Of a DNA stretch of 64,000 bases, positions 27,315 to 36,438 are shown piece by piece (positions within the stretch are counted from its first letter, which is position 1; each line of letters begins with the position of its first letter). The notes under the pieces were generated by a model. The model worked only from the letters and a program-made list of their open reading frames with translations. It was not told the DNA's origin and ran no database searches. Origin of the DNA: Roseovarius carneus (lineage in GTDB: Bacteria > Pseudomonadota > Alphaproteobacteria > Rhodobacterales > Rhodobacteraceae); contig NZ_JAHSPD010000001.1 of NCBI RefSeq assembly GCF_020141465.1, positions 1,594,374 to 1,658,373 on the forward strand, read 5' to 3'. Made by a program: the position numbers and the translations under genes.

Positions 27315-27509
27315 ATGTCTTACGGAATAAAACTGATCGTCGGCCTGATTGGCACGTTGATGCTATGCACGTTCATCGGAGGCTTGTCGCACAGCATCTC
27401 CACCGGGTTTGCCGGGTTTGATGGTGGTATGCCCTTTATGCTCATTGGCCTTATCGTCTGCGCTCTCGCGCTCTATGATTTCTGGGACGAATGCGTCCGC
27501 AAGAAATGA
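27315..27509 (+). CDS. Small two-helix membrane protein
   Basis: A 64-residue protein with two hydrophobic helices (about 6-27 and 38-54) joined by a GFAGFDGGMP loop, and a charged C-terminus DFWDECVRKK. No family is recognised. It starts 16 bases after the amidase stop with a good AGAAAGGA ribosome site, and its stop overlaps the next gene's ATG (ATGA), so it is part of the operon. It might be a membrane adaptor for the transporter or an envelope stress peptide; nothing in the sequence decides. Confidence 0.65.
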   Translation: MSYGIKLIVGLIGTLMLCTFIGGLSHSISTGFAGFDGGMPFMLIGLIVCALALYDFWDECVRKK

Positions 27510-28465
27510 GCACCCCCCGCCTTTGGATCACCCGCCGCCTCTCTGACGCGACGCTGGAGCGTGCGGCGCGCGATTATGACGTGGTGATCAACCACGGCGA
27601 CCTGCCCGGCACCGCCGCTGAACTGATCGCCGCCAGCGCCGATTTCGACGCGATCATCCCCTGCCATTCCGAGCATTTCAGCGCCGATGTCGTGGCGCAG
27701 TTCTCCGACCGCCTGAAGATTGTGGCCAACCATTCCGTGGGCGTGGATCATTGCGATCTGCCCAGCCTGAAGGCGCGTGGGATTGCTGTGACCAACACGC
27801 CCGATGTGCTCTCGGATGCCACGGCGGAGCTTGCCATGCTGTTGATGCTGGGGGCTGCCCGTCATGCGGTGGCGGGTGACCGGATCGTGCGGACGGGGCA
27901 GTGGGACAGCTGGTCTCCGGCCTTCATGGTGGGCAAGCAGGTCACGGGCGCGCGTCTCGGGATCATCGGCATGGGCCGGGTTGGCCGCGCCTTTGCCGCC
28001 AAGGCGCGCGGGTTCGATATGGAGATCCACTATTACAACCGCTCGGAGCTGTCTGCGGAGGATGCGAAAGGCGCGGTCTATCACGACAGTATCGAGAGCC
28101 TTCTGGGCGTTGCGGATTTCTTGTCGCTGCATTGCCCGGCCACGCCCGAGACCACCGGGTTGATGAATGCCGCCCGCTTTGCCATGTTGCCCCGAGGCGC
28201 GGTTGTGGTGAACACGGCGCGGGGCGCTTTGATTGACGAGGCGGCCCTTCTGAGCGCGCTTGAGAGTGGCCATCTGGCCGCCGCTGGTCTTGACTGTTTT
28301 CAGGTAGAGCCGGGCGGAAACCCCGCTTTTGCCGCACATGACACGATCTTCATGCTGCCCCATATTGGCAGTGCCACCCGCACGACCCGCGACGCCATGG
28401 GCTTTCGTGCGCTCGATAATCTTGATGCTTTTTTCGCCGGGAAGACCCCGGGCGATCTGCTGTAA
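27506..28465 (+). CDS. D-2-hydroxyacid dehydrogenase (glyoxylate/hydroxypyruvate reductase type)
   Basis: A 319-residue NAD(P)-dependent dehydrogenase. The Rossmann loop GIIGMGRVGRAFA is central; the catalytic Arg is in NTARGALIDE, Glu in FQVEPGGNP and His in MLPHIGSAT. An NHSVGVDHCDL segment matches the substrate-loop region of GyaR/GhrB-type enzymes. It reduces a 2-oxoacid such as glyoxylate or hydroxypyruvate, or oxidises the matching D-hydroxyacid. It is translationally coupled to the small membrane protein and is followed after 21 bases by a second dehydrogenase, suggesting consecutive steps. Confidence 0.87.
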   Translation: MSTPRLWITRRLSDATLERAARDYDVVINHGDLPGTAAELIAASADFDAIIPCHSEHFSADVVAQFSDRLKIVANHSVGVDHCDLPSLKARGIAVTNTPDVLSDATAELAMLLMLGAARHAVAGDRIVRTGQWDSWSPAFMVGKQVTGARLGIIGMGRVGRAFAAKARGFDMEIHYYNRSELSAEDAKGAVYHDSIESLLGVADFLSLHCPATPETTGLMNAARFAMLPRGAVVVNTARGALIDEAALLSALESGHLAAAGLDCFQVEPGGNPAFAAHDTIFMLPHIGSATRTTRDAMGFRALDNLDAFFAGKTPGDLL

Positions 28466-28486
28466 TTCTCTAAAAGGACTTCTAAG

Positions 28487-29356
28487 ATGACAAAAGTTGC
28501 TTTCCTCGGCCTTGGTGTAATGGGCTATCCGATGGCCGGACATTTGCAGGCGGCGGGGCATGATGTCACCGTCTACAACCGCACAGCCGCCAAGGCGCAG
28601 AAATGGGCCAAGGAACATGGCGGCAAGAGCGCGGATACGCCTGCCGCCGCTGCTGCGGGCGCTGAGATCGTGCTGGCCTGCGTGGGCAATGACGATGATC
28701 TGCGCTCGGTCTGCCTTGGGGCGGACGGGGCTTTTGTGGGCATGGCGGCGGGTGCGTTGTTCGTGGATCATACGACCGTTTCGGCCAAGGTCACGCGCGA
28801 GCTTTATGCAGCGGCCAAGGACAAGGGGCTGAGCTTTGTCGACGCGCCCGTATCGGGCGGGCAGGCGGGGGCCGAGAACGGCCAGCTTTCCATCATGTGC
28901 GGCGGGGATGCGGGTGATTATGCACGCGCCGAGCCGGTGATGGATGTCTATGCCAAGCTGGTCAAACGCATCGGCGAAAGTGGCGCGGGGCAGCTTACCA
29001 AGATGGCCAATCAGATCGCCATTGCTGGGCTGGTTCAGGGCCTGTCGGAGGCGCTGCATTTCGCGACGAAAGCCGGGCTTGACGGGCGCGATGTGGTTGA
29101 GGTGATCAGCCAAGGTGCGGCTGGCAGCTGGCAGATGTCGAACCGCTATGAGACCATGCTGGACGATCATTTCGAGCACGGGTTTGCCGTCGATTGGATG
29201 CGCAAGGATCTGGGGATTTGCCTTGATACGGCGGATGAAAATGGCGCTAGCCTGCCAGTGACGGCGCTGGTTGATCAGTTCTACAAGGACGTGCAGAAAA
29301 TGGGCGGCGGGCGTTGGGATACATCCGCGCTCTACAAGCGGCTTGGCAAGTTCTGA
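28487..29356 (+). CDS. 3-hydroxyisobutyrate/tartronate semialdehyde reductase-family dehydrogenase
   Basis: A 289-residue beta-hydroxyacid dehydrogenase. GLGVMGYPMAGHLQAAGHDV is the N-terminal dinucleotide-binding motif; DAPVSGGQAGAENGQLSIM is the substrate-binding signature, and the catalytic Lys lies in GQLTKMANQI. GarR/GlxR-like enzymes reduce tartronate semialdehyde to glycerate, which would fit next to a glyoxylate/hydroxypyruvate-type enzyme. The operon may therefore channel an imported amide or hydroxyacid to glycerate. It ends four bases before the convergent ABC1 kinase gene. Confidence 0.88.
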   Translation: MTKVAFLGLGVMGYPMAGHLQAAGHDVTVYNRTAAKAQKWAKEHGGKSADTPAAAAAGAEIVLACVGNDDDLRSVCLGADGAFVGMAAGALFVDHTTVSAKVTRELYAAAKDKGLSFVDAPVSGGQAGAENGQLSIMCGGDAGDYARAEPVMDVYAKLVKRIGESGAGQLTKMANQIAIAGLVQGLSEALHFATKAGLDGRDVVEVISQGAAGSWQMSNRYETMLDDHFEHGFAVDWMRKDLGICLDTADENGASLPVTALVDQFYKDVQKMGGGRWDTSALYKRLGKF

Positions 29357-29360
29357 TCGC

Positions 29361-30686
29361 TCAGGCCAAGTGATGGCGCAACATCTGCGCCACGGGCAGG
29401 CGCGCGCCGAGGCGTGCGCCTAGCAGAAACATGCCGCCGAATTTGCGCTGAAGGTAGAGCACATCCATCGGCACCTCTGGTGGTATGAACCCCATTTCAG
29501 CAAGCTTCGTGCCCTCCGCCTGCATCTGGCGGGGCATATCCGTGCATGCAAAATCAAAAGGTGCGTCGGCGCGCAGGGCGGCGAAGGCCAACCCCATCAT
29601 GTGCAAGATCTGCGCGCGGTGCGCGGGCGCTGTCTCGGGCCCAATAAAGCGCAGCGCCTCGCCTGCGCGCTCCATGCCTTCCGAATCCGCATCCAACCCC
29701 GCGATCAGCAAATTGCGGTAGAGATCTGCGATCTCGGGCGCGATCTCACGGCTCGCGCCGAAATCCAGCAAGACGATGCGCGAGGTCTCGGCGTCATAAC
29801 GGTAATTGGCGAAATTGGGGTCGGTCTGCATCAGGCCAAACTCGAAAAGCTCGGTCAGCAACAGGTCAATGAGATCGCCCATCAGGCGGTCGCGCGTGGC
29901 TTGATCCTCCTCAATGGCGGCCTCAATCGGCGCGCCGGGGATATAGGTCATGGCGAGGACGGTTTTCGTGGTCAGATCGGCGTGCAATTCAGGCAGGGCA
30001 AAGCGCGAATCGCCCTCCAGAAGCGCCCCAAAACGGGCCATATGCGCGCCTTCGCGCAAGTAATCCGTTTCCTCGTGAAGCTGCGCGCGCGCCTCCTCCA
30101 GATAGGGAGCCATCTCGAACCCGGCGGGCAAAAGCCCCGCCATCCGGATCAGTCCGCCCACATTGGCCACGTCGCTGTCGATACTACGCGCCACGCCCTC
30201 ATATTGCACCTTGATCGCCAGATCGCGGCCATCACGGGTCTGGGCGCGGTGGACCTGCCCGATAGAGGCCGCCGCGATGGGACGCACATCGAAGCCCTTG
30301 AAGTGCCGTTGCCAGCCCTCGCCCCATGCGGCGTTCAGAACACGGCGCAGCTGAGCAGGCGGCATGAAATGCGCGTCATTGCGCAGGCGCGTCATGATCT
30401 GCGAAAGCTCCGGCGGCAGGAAATCCCCGCTCTCCATCGAGATCAGCTGCCCGACCTTCATCGCGGCCCCGCGCATCTGAGCCAACTTATCCGTCATGCG
30501 GGTGATGTTGCCGGGGGTCAGCAGCAGATCGCGCATATTGGGGCGGCGGCCCCGGCTCAGCTCCGCGACCGAGCCCATGGCCATGTTCCCAGCCACGCCA
30601 GCCGTCATGGAGCCGAGACGGCCAAGCCTTGCGAGGCGGCTGGCAGGCACGGTGATGGCGCGGGATTTGGGCGGCGTATGGCTCAT
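29361..30686 (-). CDS. ABC1/UbiB (COQ8)-family atypical kinase
   Basis: A 441-residue ABC1 domain protein. The diagnostic KxGQ motif is in GAAMKVGQLISMESGDFLP, the Ala-rich nucleotide loop in IAAASIGQVHRA, followed by the ATP-binding Lys (DLAIKVQYEGV) and the metal-binding DFGASRE late in the domain. Members support ubiquinone biosynthesis or membrane lipid homeostasis by ATP-driven conformational changes. No ubiquinone genes are nearby and there is no C-terminal membrane anchor as in E. coli UbiB, so it is closer to the COQ8/ADCK-like bacterial group. Confidence 0.88.
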   Translation of the reverse strand: MSHTPPKSRAITVPASRLARLGRLGSMTAGVAGNMAMGSVAELSRGRRPNMRDLLLTPGNITRMTDKLAQMRGAAMKVGQLISMESGDFLPPELSQIMTRLRNDAHFMPPAQLRRVLNAAWGEGWQRHFKGFDVRPIAAASIGQVHRAQTRDGRDLAIKVQYEGVARSIDSDVANVGGLIRMAGLLPAGFEMAPYLEEARAQLHEETDYLREGAHMARFGALLEGDSRFALPELHADLTTKTVLAMTYIPGAPIEAAIEEDQATRDRLMGDLIDLLLTELFEFGLMQTDPNFANYRYDAETSRIVLLDFGASREIAPEIADLYRNLLIAGLDADSEGMERAGEALRFIGPETAPAHRAQILHMMGLAFAALRADAPFDFACTDMPRQMQAEGTKLAEMGFIPPEVPMDVLYLQRKFGGMFLLGARLGARLPVAQMLRHHLA

Positions 30687-30710
30687 GGGGTTTGAGATAG
30701 GCGGCGGCGC

Positions 30711-31178
30711 TCAGGGGTAAAGGGCGATCCGAGCGATGGCCACATCTGCCTCGAAAACGCGACCAATGGCTAGCACCCCGATCCGGCGCAGCCCGGCGGG
30801 ATCAAAGACAGCCTCCGTCCGGTGGGCCGCGAAATGCACGAAGGGTATGCGGATCACCTGCCACTCGGGCGGGGCCAAAAATTCGGCGCGAAAGCTCTGC
30901 CAAGGCCGGGTCAGCCGGTCTGTGCGCAGACGCAAATCATAGGTCTCGCCATTGCCACAGGTCTCGATCTCTATCCCGGCGTAGGGGCTCGCATCCATGC
31001 TGGCCCCGTCCGCCAGATCAAACGCCATCTGCACAAACCCGCCATTGTTGTCGAGCGACACCTGCCCTGTCAGCCGCGCAGCACTGCGCCCTTTGACCGT
31101 TTCGACAGCCATGCCCCCGGTGGAGACACCCCCCATCACCCGGTCGGCCACATATTCCCAATCAGGGGTCAGATCCAT
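30711..31178 (-). CDS. CIA30-family protein
   Basis: A 155-residue protein matching the complex I intermediate-associated protein 30 domain: start DWEYVADRVMGGVSTG, then NNGGFVQMAFDL and IPFVHFAAHRTEAVF, a beta-sandwich related to carbohydrate-binding modules. Its mitochondrial homologue NDUFAF1 assists complex I assembly; bacterial single-domain members are uncharacterised. I chose the ATG at 31178 with GAAAGG as ribosome site; the frame continues upstream but that part reads as noise. It lies 24 bases downstream from the ABC1 gene start on the same strand, so co-transcription into that gene is possible. Confidence 0.77.
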   Translation of the reverse strand: MDLTPDWEYVADRVMGGVSTGGMAVETVKGRSAARLTGQVSLDNNGGFVQMAFDLADGASMDASPYAGIEIETCGNGETYDLRLRTDRLTRPWQSFRAEFLAPPEWQVIRIPFVHFAAHRTEAVFDPAGLRRIGVLAIGRVFEADVAIARIALYP

Positions 31179-31340
31179 TTGCGCGCCTTTCAAGCTGTGC
31201 ATCCGCAGCATAGCGTCTGCGCATATGTGAGCAACCGCCACCCTTGCCAAGCGCAGGGGCAGGGTGCAGAACCAAGGCAGGCAGGGTTGCCGCGCTTGCT
31301 TTCGCGCTATGTGACCTACCCATAAAAAGGACAAAACCCC

Positions 31341-32432
31341 ATGCGCCTCGCTGCATTTTTGCTCTGTATCCTATCACTCTCTAGCCCTGCCCTCGCGCAG
31401 GGCGGCCCCTCGATGGTGGGGGTTCAGGTGGTGGAGCCGCGTATGCTCTCGGAGACCGTGCCGGTCTTTGCCGAGGTCACGACCGCGCGTGATGGTGCCG
31501 TGGCCAGCCGGGTGGCGGGCAATGTGGAGATGGTTCATGTGCTGGCCGGGAGCCGGGTCGAGACGGGCGATCCGCTGGTGGAGCTTGATGATGAACTGCT
31601 CAGGATCATCCTCGTGCAATCGCAGGCACAGATCGCGGTGGCGGAATCCTCCATCGCCACGGCGGAGGTGCGGCTGTCGCGGGCGATGACCACCTTTGGG
31701 CGGATTGATGCGCTCAACACATCCGCCGCCTTCAGCCAGAGCCGCTTCGACGATGCGCAGGGCGAAGTGCAAGAGGCCCGTGCGCAATTGGCCGAGGCCC
31801 AGGCCCGTCAGAGAGGGGCCGAGGCGGAATTGGACGAAGCGCGCTACCAGCTGGAGCGCAGCACGATCACCGCGCCATTTCCCGGCGTGGTGCTTGAGGT
31901 GAACACGATCCCCGGCGCGTTCATCGCGGCGGGCACGCCGGTGGTGCGGCTCTTGGATATCAGCGCGTTCGAGATCGAGGCGCGGGTGCCTGCGCGCTAT
32001 TTGCCGGGGCTGGTGCCGGGTCAGAAAATGATGGCGCGCACCGAGCTTGGCTCAGAGCTTGAGTTGGAGTTGCGCGCGCTCCTGCCTCTGGAGGATCGTG
32101 GCACGCGCACGCGTGCGGTGCGCTTCGCGGCACCGGGGTTGAGCGCGCTGGCTGACGCCGCCGTGGGCCAAAGCTGGACCGTGGATGTGCCCGTGGGCGC
32201 GCCGCGCGAAATGCTCTCGGTGCCCAAAGACGCGCTGGTCCAAGCGCCCGGCGGCTGGACCGTTTACGTGGCTGAAGAGGGCAAAGCCCAGCCGCGCCTT
32301 GTGCAGATCGGCCTGCCCATCGGCGACCGCTACGAGGTTCTGAGCGGGCTGGCCGAGGGTGATGTGGTGGTCGTGCGTGGCAATGAACGCCTGCGCCCCG
32401 GTCAGGATATCGCCCCGCAGGAGATCAACTGA
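31341..32432 (+). CDS. RND efflux periplasmic adaptor subunit
   Basis: A 363-residue membrane fusion protein with a signal peptide (ending ALA/Q, about residue 20). A lipoyl half-motif AGSRVETGDPLVELDDE and its partner (FPGVVLEVNTIPGAFIAAG) flank a coiled-coil hairpin (about residues 85-150), then beta-barrel and membrane-proximal domains. It bridges the inner-membrane RND pump to an outer-membrane channel. The pump gene follows with a one-base overlap (TGATG). The outer-membrane channel gene is not in the window. Confidence 0.9.
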   Translation: MRLAAFLLCILSLSSPALAQGGPSMVGVQVVEPRMLSETVPVFAEVTTARDGAVASRVAGNVEMVHVLAGSRVETGDPLVELDDELLRIILVQSQAQIAVAESSIATAEVRLSRAMTTFGRIDALNTSAAFSQSRFDDAQGEVQEARAQLAEAQARQRGAEAELDEARYQLERSTITAPFPGVVLEVNTIPGAFIAAGTPVVRLLDISAFEIEARVPARYLPGLVPGQKMMARTELGSELELELRALLPLEDRGTRTRAVRFAAPGLSALADAAVGQSWTVDVPVGAPREMLSVPKDALVQAPGGWTVYVAEEGKAQPRLVQIGLPIGDRYEVLSGLAEGDVVVVRGNERLRPGQDIAPQEIN

Positions 32433-35400
32433 TGGATTTCATCCGCCACGCGATTGACAGGCCCGTGGCCGTGATGGCCCTTGTGGCCATGGCGATCCTT
32501 TTCGGGTTCATCGCGCTCACGCGGATCCCAATTCAGCTTGCGCCCGATGTGCGTAAACCCATCGTCGTGATCGAGACGGTCTGGCCCGGTGCCTCCCCCG
32601 CGGAGGTGGAGCGCGAGATCGTCAACCTTCAGGAAGAGGCGCTGCGCGGTCTGGACGGGTTGGAGATCATGACCTCTAGTTCCCAAACCGGGCAGGCGGA
32701 AGTGACGCTGGAATTCGGTGTCGGTACGGATATGAGCCAATCGCTGCTGCTGGTCTCAAACCGTCTGGACCGTGTGAGCGGCTATCCCGATGAGGCGTCC
32801 GAGCCTTCACTCAACACATCCGGGTCCGATGACAGCCCCATCGCGTGGGTCCTTCTGACCGCGCAGGAGGGCAACACGCGCGAAATGCCAACCTATGGTG
32901 ATTTCGTCGAGGATGTCATTCAGGACCGGATCGAGCGGATCGAGGGTGTCTCGGCCGTGAACGTGTTCGGCGGCGTCACCCGCGAGCTTCAGGTCGTGGT
33001 CGATCCGCGCAGGCTCTCGCTCTACGGGATCACGGTGCCGCAGGTGGTGCAGCGCCTGAGGGCCGAGAACGTGTCTATCTCGGCAGGCGATGTGGACGAG
33101 GGCAAGCGGCGCTATGTGGTGCGCACCGAGGGTAATCTCAACACTGTGGACGCGATCCGCTCGGTCGTGCTGCGCTCGGACGCGGGGACGGGCGGGTTTG
33201 GCCGGGTCCGTGTGGGCGATGTGGCCGATGTGGCCTTTGCCTATCAAGAGCCCACGACGCGCCTGCGCTTCAAGGGGGAACCGGGGCTGGCCTTCAACAT
33301 CGTGCGCGAGGCGGGTGCGAATGTGATCAGCGTGATGGAGGAAATCCGTGCGGTTCTGGCCGAGCTGAGTGCGGGGCCCATCGCTGCTGAAGGGCTGAAC
33401 CTTGAGCAGGTCTATGACGAGACGATCTATATCGACGGCGCGATTGATCTGGTGACACAGAACATCTGGATAGGTGGCATATTGGCGGCGATCATTCTGC
33501 TGCTTTTCCTGCGAAGTCCGCGCGCCACATTGGTTGTGTCGCTGGCCATTCCCGTCTCCATCGTGGCCACGTTTGTCGTGATGGCCCTCACCGGGCGCAC
33601 GCTGAACGTGATCTCGCTGGCGGGCATTGCTTTTGCCGTGGGCATGATCGTGGACGCAGCCATCGTGGTGCTGGAGAATATCTACCGCCTGCGCGAACAG
33701 GGGTTGAGCCGCCGCGAGGCCGCTCATAAAGGCGCCAGTCAGGTCTGGGGCGCCATCCTTGTATCGGCCCTCACGACCGTGCTTGTTTTTGTGCCGATCC
33801 TGATCATGCAGCTTGAGGCGGGGCAGCTTTTTCGCGACATCGCCGTGGCCATTTCCGTCTCGGTGATCTTGTCGCTTGTGGTGGCGGTGACGGTGATCCC
33901 CGCGCTGGCCAGCCGCCTTCTTGCCGGGGGAGAGCAGTCCAAGATGCGCATCTGGGGCGTGGACCACTTCGCGCGCGGCTTCCATGGCATGATCATGGCC
34001 TATACGCGGCTCACCGTGCGCTACCGCGCGGCGGGGCTGGTCATGGTCAGCGTGATCGCGGGCGGCGCGGCTGCGCTGAGTATCTTGTTCCTGCCGCGTC
34101 TGGAATACCTTCCCGAGGGGAACCGCAATCTGGTCTTTGGCGTGCTCATCCCGCCACCGGGCTACAACCTCGACACAACCGAGACAATCGCCGCCCGGAT
34201 TGAGACCGTGGCCGCCCCCTTGTGGGAGGCCGCCCCCGCGTTGGAGACCGAAGAGGGCATCCCGACCATTTCCAACTTCTTCTTCGTGGCGCTGCCGGGC
34301 TCGTCCTTCGTGGGGGCAGCGGCCATGGACGGGCAACGCGCGGCGGAGCTTATCCCGGTGCTCAGCCAGCCCATCTTTGCCGAGCCGGGCACGTTTGGCT
34401 TCATGACACAGCCCTCGCTTTTTGGGCGCGGTGTGGGTGGCGGGCGCGCGATTGAGCTTAATGTCTCGGGGCAGGATTTGAACGAGATCCTTGGCGTTGC
34501 AGGCCGGGCGGCGGGGATTGTCAGTCAGATCCTGCCGCGCTCCGCGGGGCATCAGTTCCGCCCCATTCCGGGGCTGGAGCTTGGCGCGCCAGAGGTGCGG
34601 CTGATCCCGGACCGGCTCAGGCTGGCGGATGCGGGGCTGGATAGCTCTAGCCTTGCGGCAACAGTGGATGCGTTCAATGACGGGCTGCGCGTGGCCGAGA
34701 TCACCGTGGGTGCGGAGCGTGTCGATCTGGTGCTGAAGGGCGATCCGTCCGTCTCGGACGCCGCGCGCACGCAGGATGTGGGCAATTATCCCGTGGTCAC
34801 GCCCTCGGGGCAGATCGTGCCCGTCTCGGCGCTGGCTCAGGTGGTTCTGACCGCGGGCCCCACGGAAATCCGCCACCGCGACAGGCTGAGGACGGTGACG
34901 CTTGAAGTGCGCCCCTCCGACGCCCTGCCTCTGGAGGAGGCTGTGGAAATTCTGGAGCGTGACGTGGTGGCCGTGCTGGAGGCGCAGGGCCTTCCTGCGG
35001 ATGTGCGCATCACCGTCTCCGGCACGGCGGATCAGCTGAGCCAGACATGGTCGGCCATTCAGATCAACCTCGTCGTGGCGCTGGTGATCGTGTTTTTGGT
35101 CATCGCGATCCTTTTCGAGAGCTTTGTTCTACCGCTCGTCATCCTCATCTCTGTGCCTGTCGCGGCGGCGGGGGGCGTGGGGGGGCTGGCCCTTCTCAAC
35201 ACCTATCAGATGCAGCCCTTGGATATGCTCACGCTCTTGGGCTTTGTGATCCTTGTGGGGATTGTGGTGAACAACGCGATCTTGATCGTGCACCAATCGC
35301 TATACCATTTGCGCGAGGAGGGGATGGAGCCCGTGGACGCCATCGAGGAGGCGACACGCAACCGCATCCGGCCCATTTTTATGTCCACGCTGACCAGCGT

Positions 35401-35587
35401 GATGGGGATGCTGCCGCTGATCGTGTTTCCGGGCGAAGGGTCGGAGCTTTATCGCGGGCTTGGGGCCGTGGTGGTTGGGGGGCTGTCGATGTCGGCGTTC
35501 CTGACGCTGCTGACGGTGCCGCCCTTGCTGCGGCTGGTGCTGCGCAAGCCCGAGGCAGCTGAGGATGCGGTGGGCGCGCAGGCCTAA
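32432..35587 (+). CDS. RND-family multidrug/solute efflux pump
   Basis: A 1051-residue AcrB/MexB-type inner-membrane transporter, of normal length. It shows two repeats of one plus five transmembrane helices and two large periplasmic loops. FAVGMIVDAAIVVLENIYR is the helix-four region with the proton-relay acidic residues, and LLGFVILVGIVVNNAILIV the matching second half. It exports drugs, lipids or metabolites using the proton gradient. No adjacent regulator gives a hint of substrate. It ends 17 bases before the convergent metal transporter operon. Confidence 0.93.
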   Translation: MDFIRHAIDRPVAVMALVAMAILFGFIALTRIPIQLAPDVRKPIVVIETVWPGASPAEVEREIVNLQEEALRGLDGLEIMTSSSQTGQAEVTLEFGVGTDMSQSLLLVSNRLDRVSGYPDEASEPSLNTSGSDDSPIAWVLLTAQEGNTREMPTYGDFVEDVIQDRIERIEGVSAVNVFGGVTRELQVVVDPRRLSLYGITVPQVVQRLRAENVSISAGDVDEGKRRYVVRTEGNLNTVDAIRSVVLRSDAGTGGFGRVRVGDVADVAFAYQEPTTRLRFKGEPGLAFNIVREAGANVISVMEEIRAVLAELSAGPIAAEGLNLEQVYDETIYIDGAIDLVTQNIWIGGILAAIILLLFLRSPRATLVVSLAIPVSIVATFVVMALTGRTLNVISLAGIAFAVGMIVDAAIVVLENIYRLREQGLSRREAAHKGASQVWGAILVSALTTVLVFVPILIMQLEAGQLFRDIAVAISVSVILSLVVAVTVIPALASRLLAGGEQSKMRIWGVDHFARGFHGMIMAYTRLTVRYRAAGLVMVSVIAGGAAALSILFLPRLEYLPEGNRNLVFGVLIPPPGYNLDTTETIAARIETVAAPLWEAAPALETEEGIPTISNFFFVALPGSSFVGAAAMDGQRAAELIPVLSQPIFAEPGTFGFMTQPSLFGRGVGGGRAIELNVSGQDLNEILGVAGRAAGIVSQILPRSAGHQFRPIPGLELGAPEVRLIPDRLRLADAGLDSSSLAATVDAFNDGLRVAEITVGAERVDLVLKGDPSVSDAARTQDVGNYPVVTPSGQIVPVSALAQVVLTAGPTEIRHRDRLRTVTLEVRPSDALPLEEAVEILERDVVAVLEAQGLPADVRITVSGTADQLSQTWSAIQINLVVALVIVFLVIAILFESFVLPLVILISVPVAAAGGVGGLALLNTYQMQPLDMLTLLGFVILVGIVVNNAILIVHQSLYHLREEGMEPVDAIEEATRNRIRPIFMSTLTSVMGMLPLIVFPGEGSELYRGLGAVVVGGLSMSAFLTLLTVPPLLRLVLRKPEAAEDAVGAQA

Positions 35588-35604
35588 GTGTTTTGCGAGC
35601 CGCT

Positions 35605-36438
35605 TTAGGCCCGCCGCTCTGCCGCGCGGATGCGAAGGTTTGCGCGGATGAAGGCCGCGATGAAGATCGCGGTCAGCACAAGGATCACGGTCGGCGCGGG
35701 CGCGCTGTCGAGGACAAACGCGATATAGACGCCCGCGACACCGGAAAAGAGCGTGACACCCACGGCGATGGGCAGCATCCGCTCAAACCGCTTGGTCAGC
35801 AAGAACGCAATCGCCCCCGGCGCGATCAAAAGACCAATCGACAGGATGATCCCCACCGCGGACAGCGTGGACACGATGGTGAGCGAGATCAGCGACAAAA
35901 GCCCGTAATGCAGCCATCCCGTGCGCAGCCCCACTGCCTGCGCCTGAATGGGATCAAAGGCGTGGAGCAAAAACTCGCGCCGCTTGGCAAGGATGATCAG
36001 GGCGGTGAACGCGGCCACGCCAAAGGCGGTCCAAAGCTCATCCGCGCCCACGCCCAGCATGTTGCCAAACAAGATGTGATCGAGATGCACCTCCGATGTG
36101 ATCTTGGTGTAGAGCACGATCCCGAAGCCGAACATGCCCGAAAAGACCACCCCCATCACGGTGTCCTGCTTGACCCGGCTGTTTTGCGATAAAAACCCGG
36201 TGGAAAGCGCGCAGACCATGCCTGCGATAAACGCTCCGATGATCAGCGGCGCCCCGACGATATAGGCCACGACGATGCCCGGCAGCACTGCGTGGCTAAT
36301 CGCGTCGCCCATCAAGGACCAGCCGCGTAGCACGAGATAGCATGACAAGAGCGCCGTGGGCACAGAGATGATCGCCATGATTAAAAACGCGTTCTGCATG
36401 AAGGCGAATTGGAAGGGTTGGAGGAGCGTCTCCATCAC
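35605..36438 (-). CDS. sitD: Mn/Fe ABC transporter permease (SitD-type)
   Basis: A 277-residue ABC-3 family permease with about eight to nine hydrophobic helices; family segments SYLVLRGWSLMGDAISHAVLPG near the N-terminus and IVSTLSAVGIILSIGLLIAPGA further on are clear. It is the second permease of a four-gene transporter and overlaps the preceding permease by four bases. Together they form the membrane pore for Mn2+ or Fe2+ import. Confidence 0.88.
   Translation of the reverse strand: MMETLLQPFQFAFMQNAFLIMAIISVPTALLSCYLVLRGWSLMGDAISHAVLPGIVVAYIVGAPLIIGAFIAGMVCALSTGFLSQNSRVKQDTVMGVVFSGMFGFGIVLYTKITSEVHLDHILFGNMLGVGADELWTAFGVAAFTALIILAKRREFLLHAFDPIQAQAVGLRTGWLHYGLLSLISLTIVSTLSAVGIILSIGLLIAPGAIAFLLTKRFERMLPIAVGVTLFSGVAGVYIAFVLDSAPAPTVILVLTAIFIAAFIRANLRIRAAERRA

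Noticed and set aside
27473..29179. 568-residue minus-strand frame over the two dehydrogenase genes
   Set aside because: Both plus-strand genes have intact catalytic motifs and ribosome sites; the antisense frame has none.
32807..34876. 689-residue minus-strand open frame inside the RND pump gene
   Set aside because: Antisense shadow: His/Arg/Asp-rich, no motif, and the plus strand has all RND signatures.
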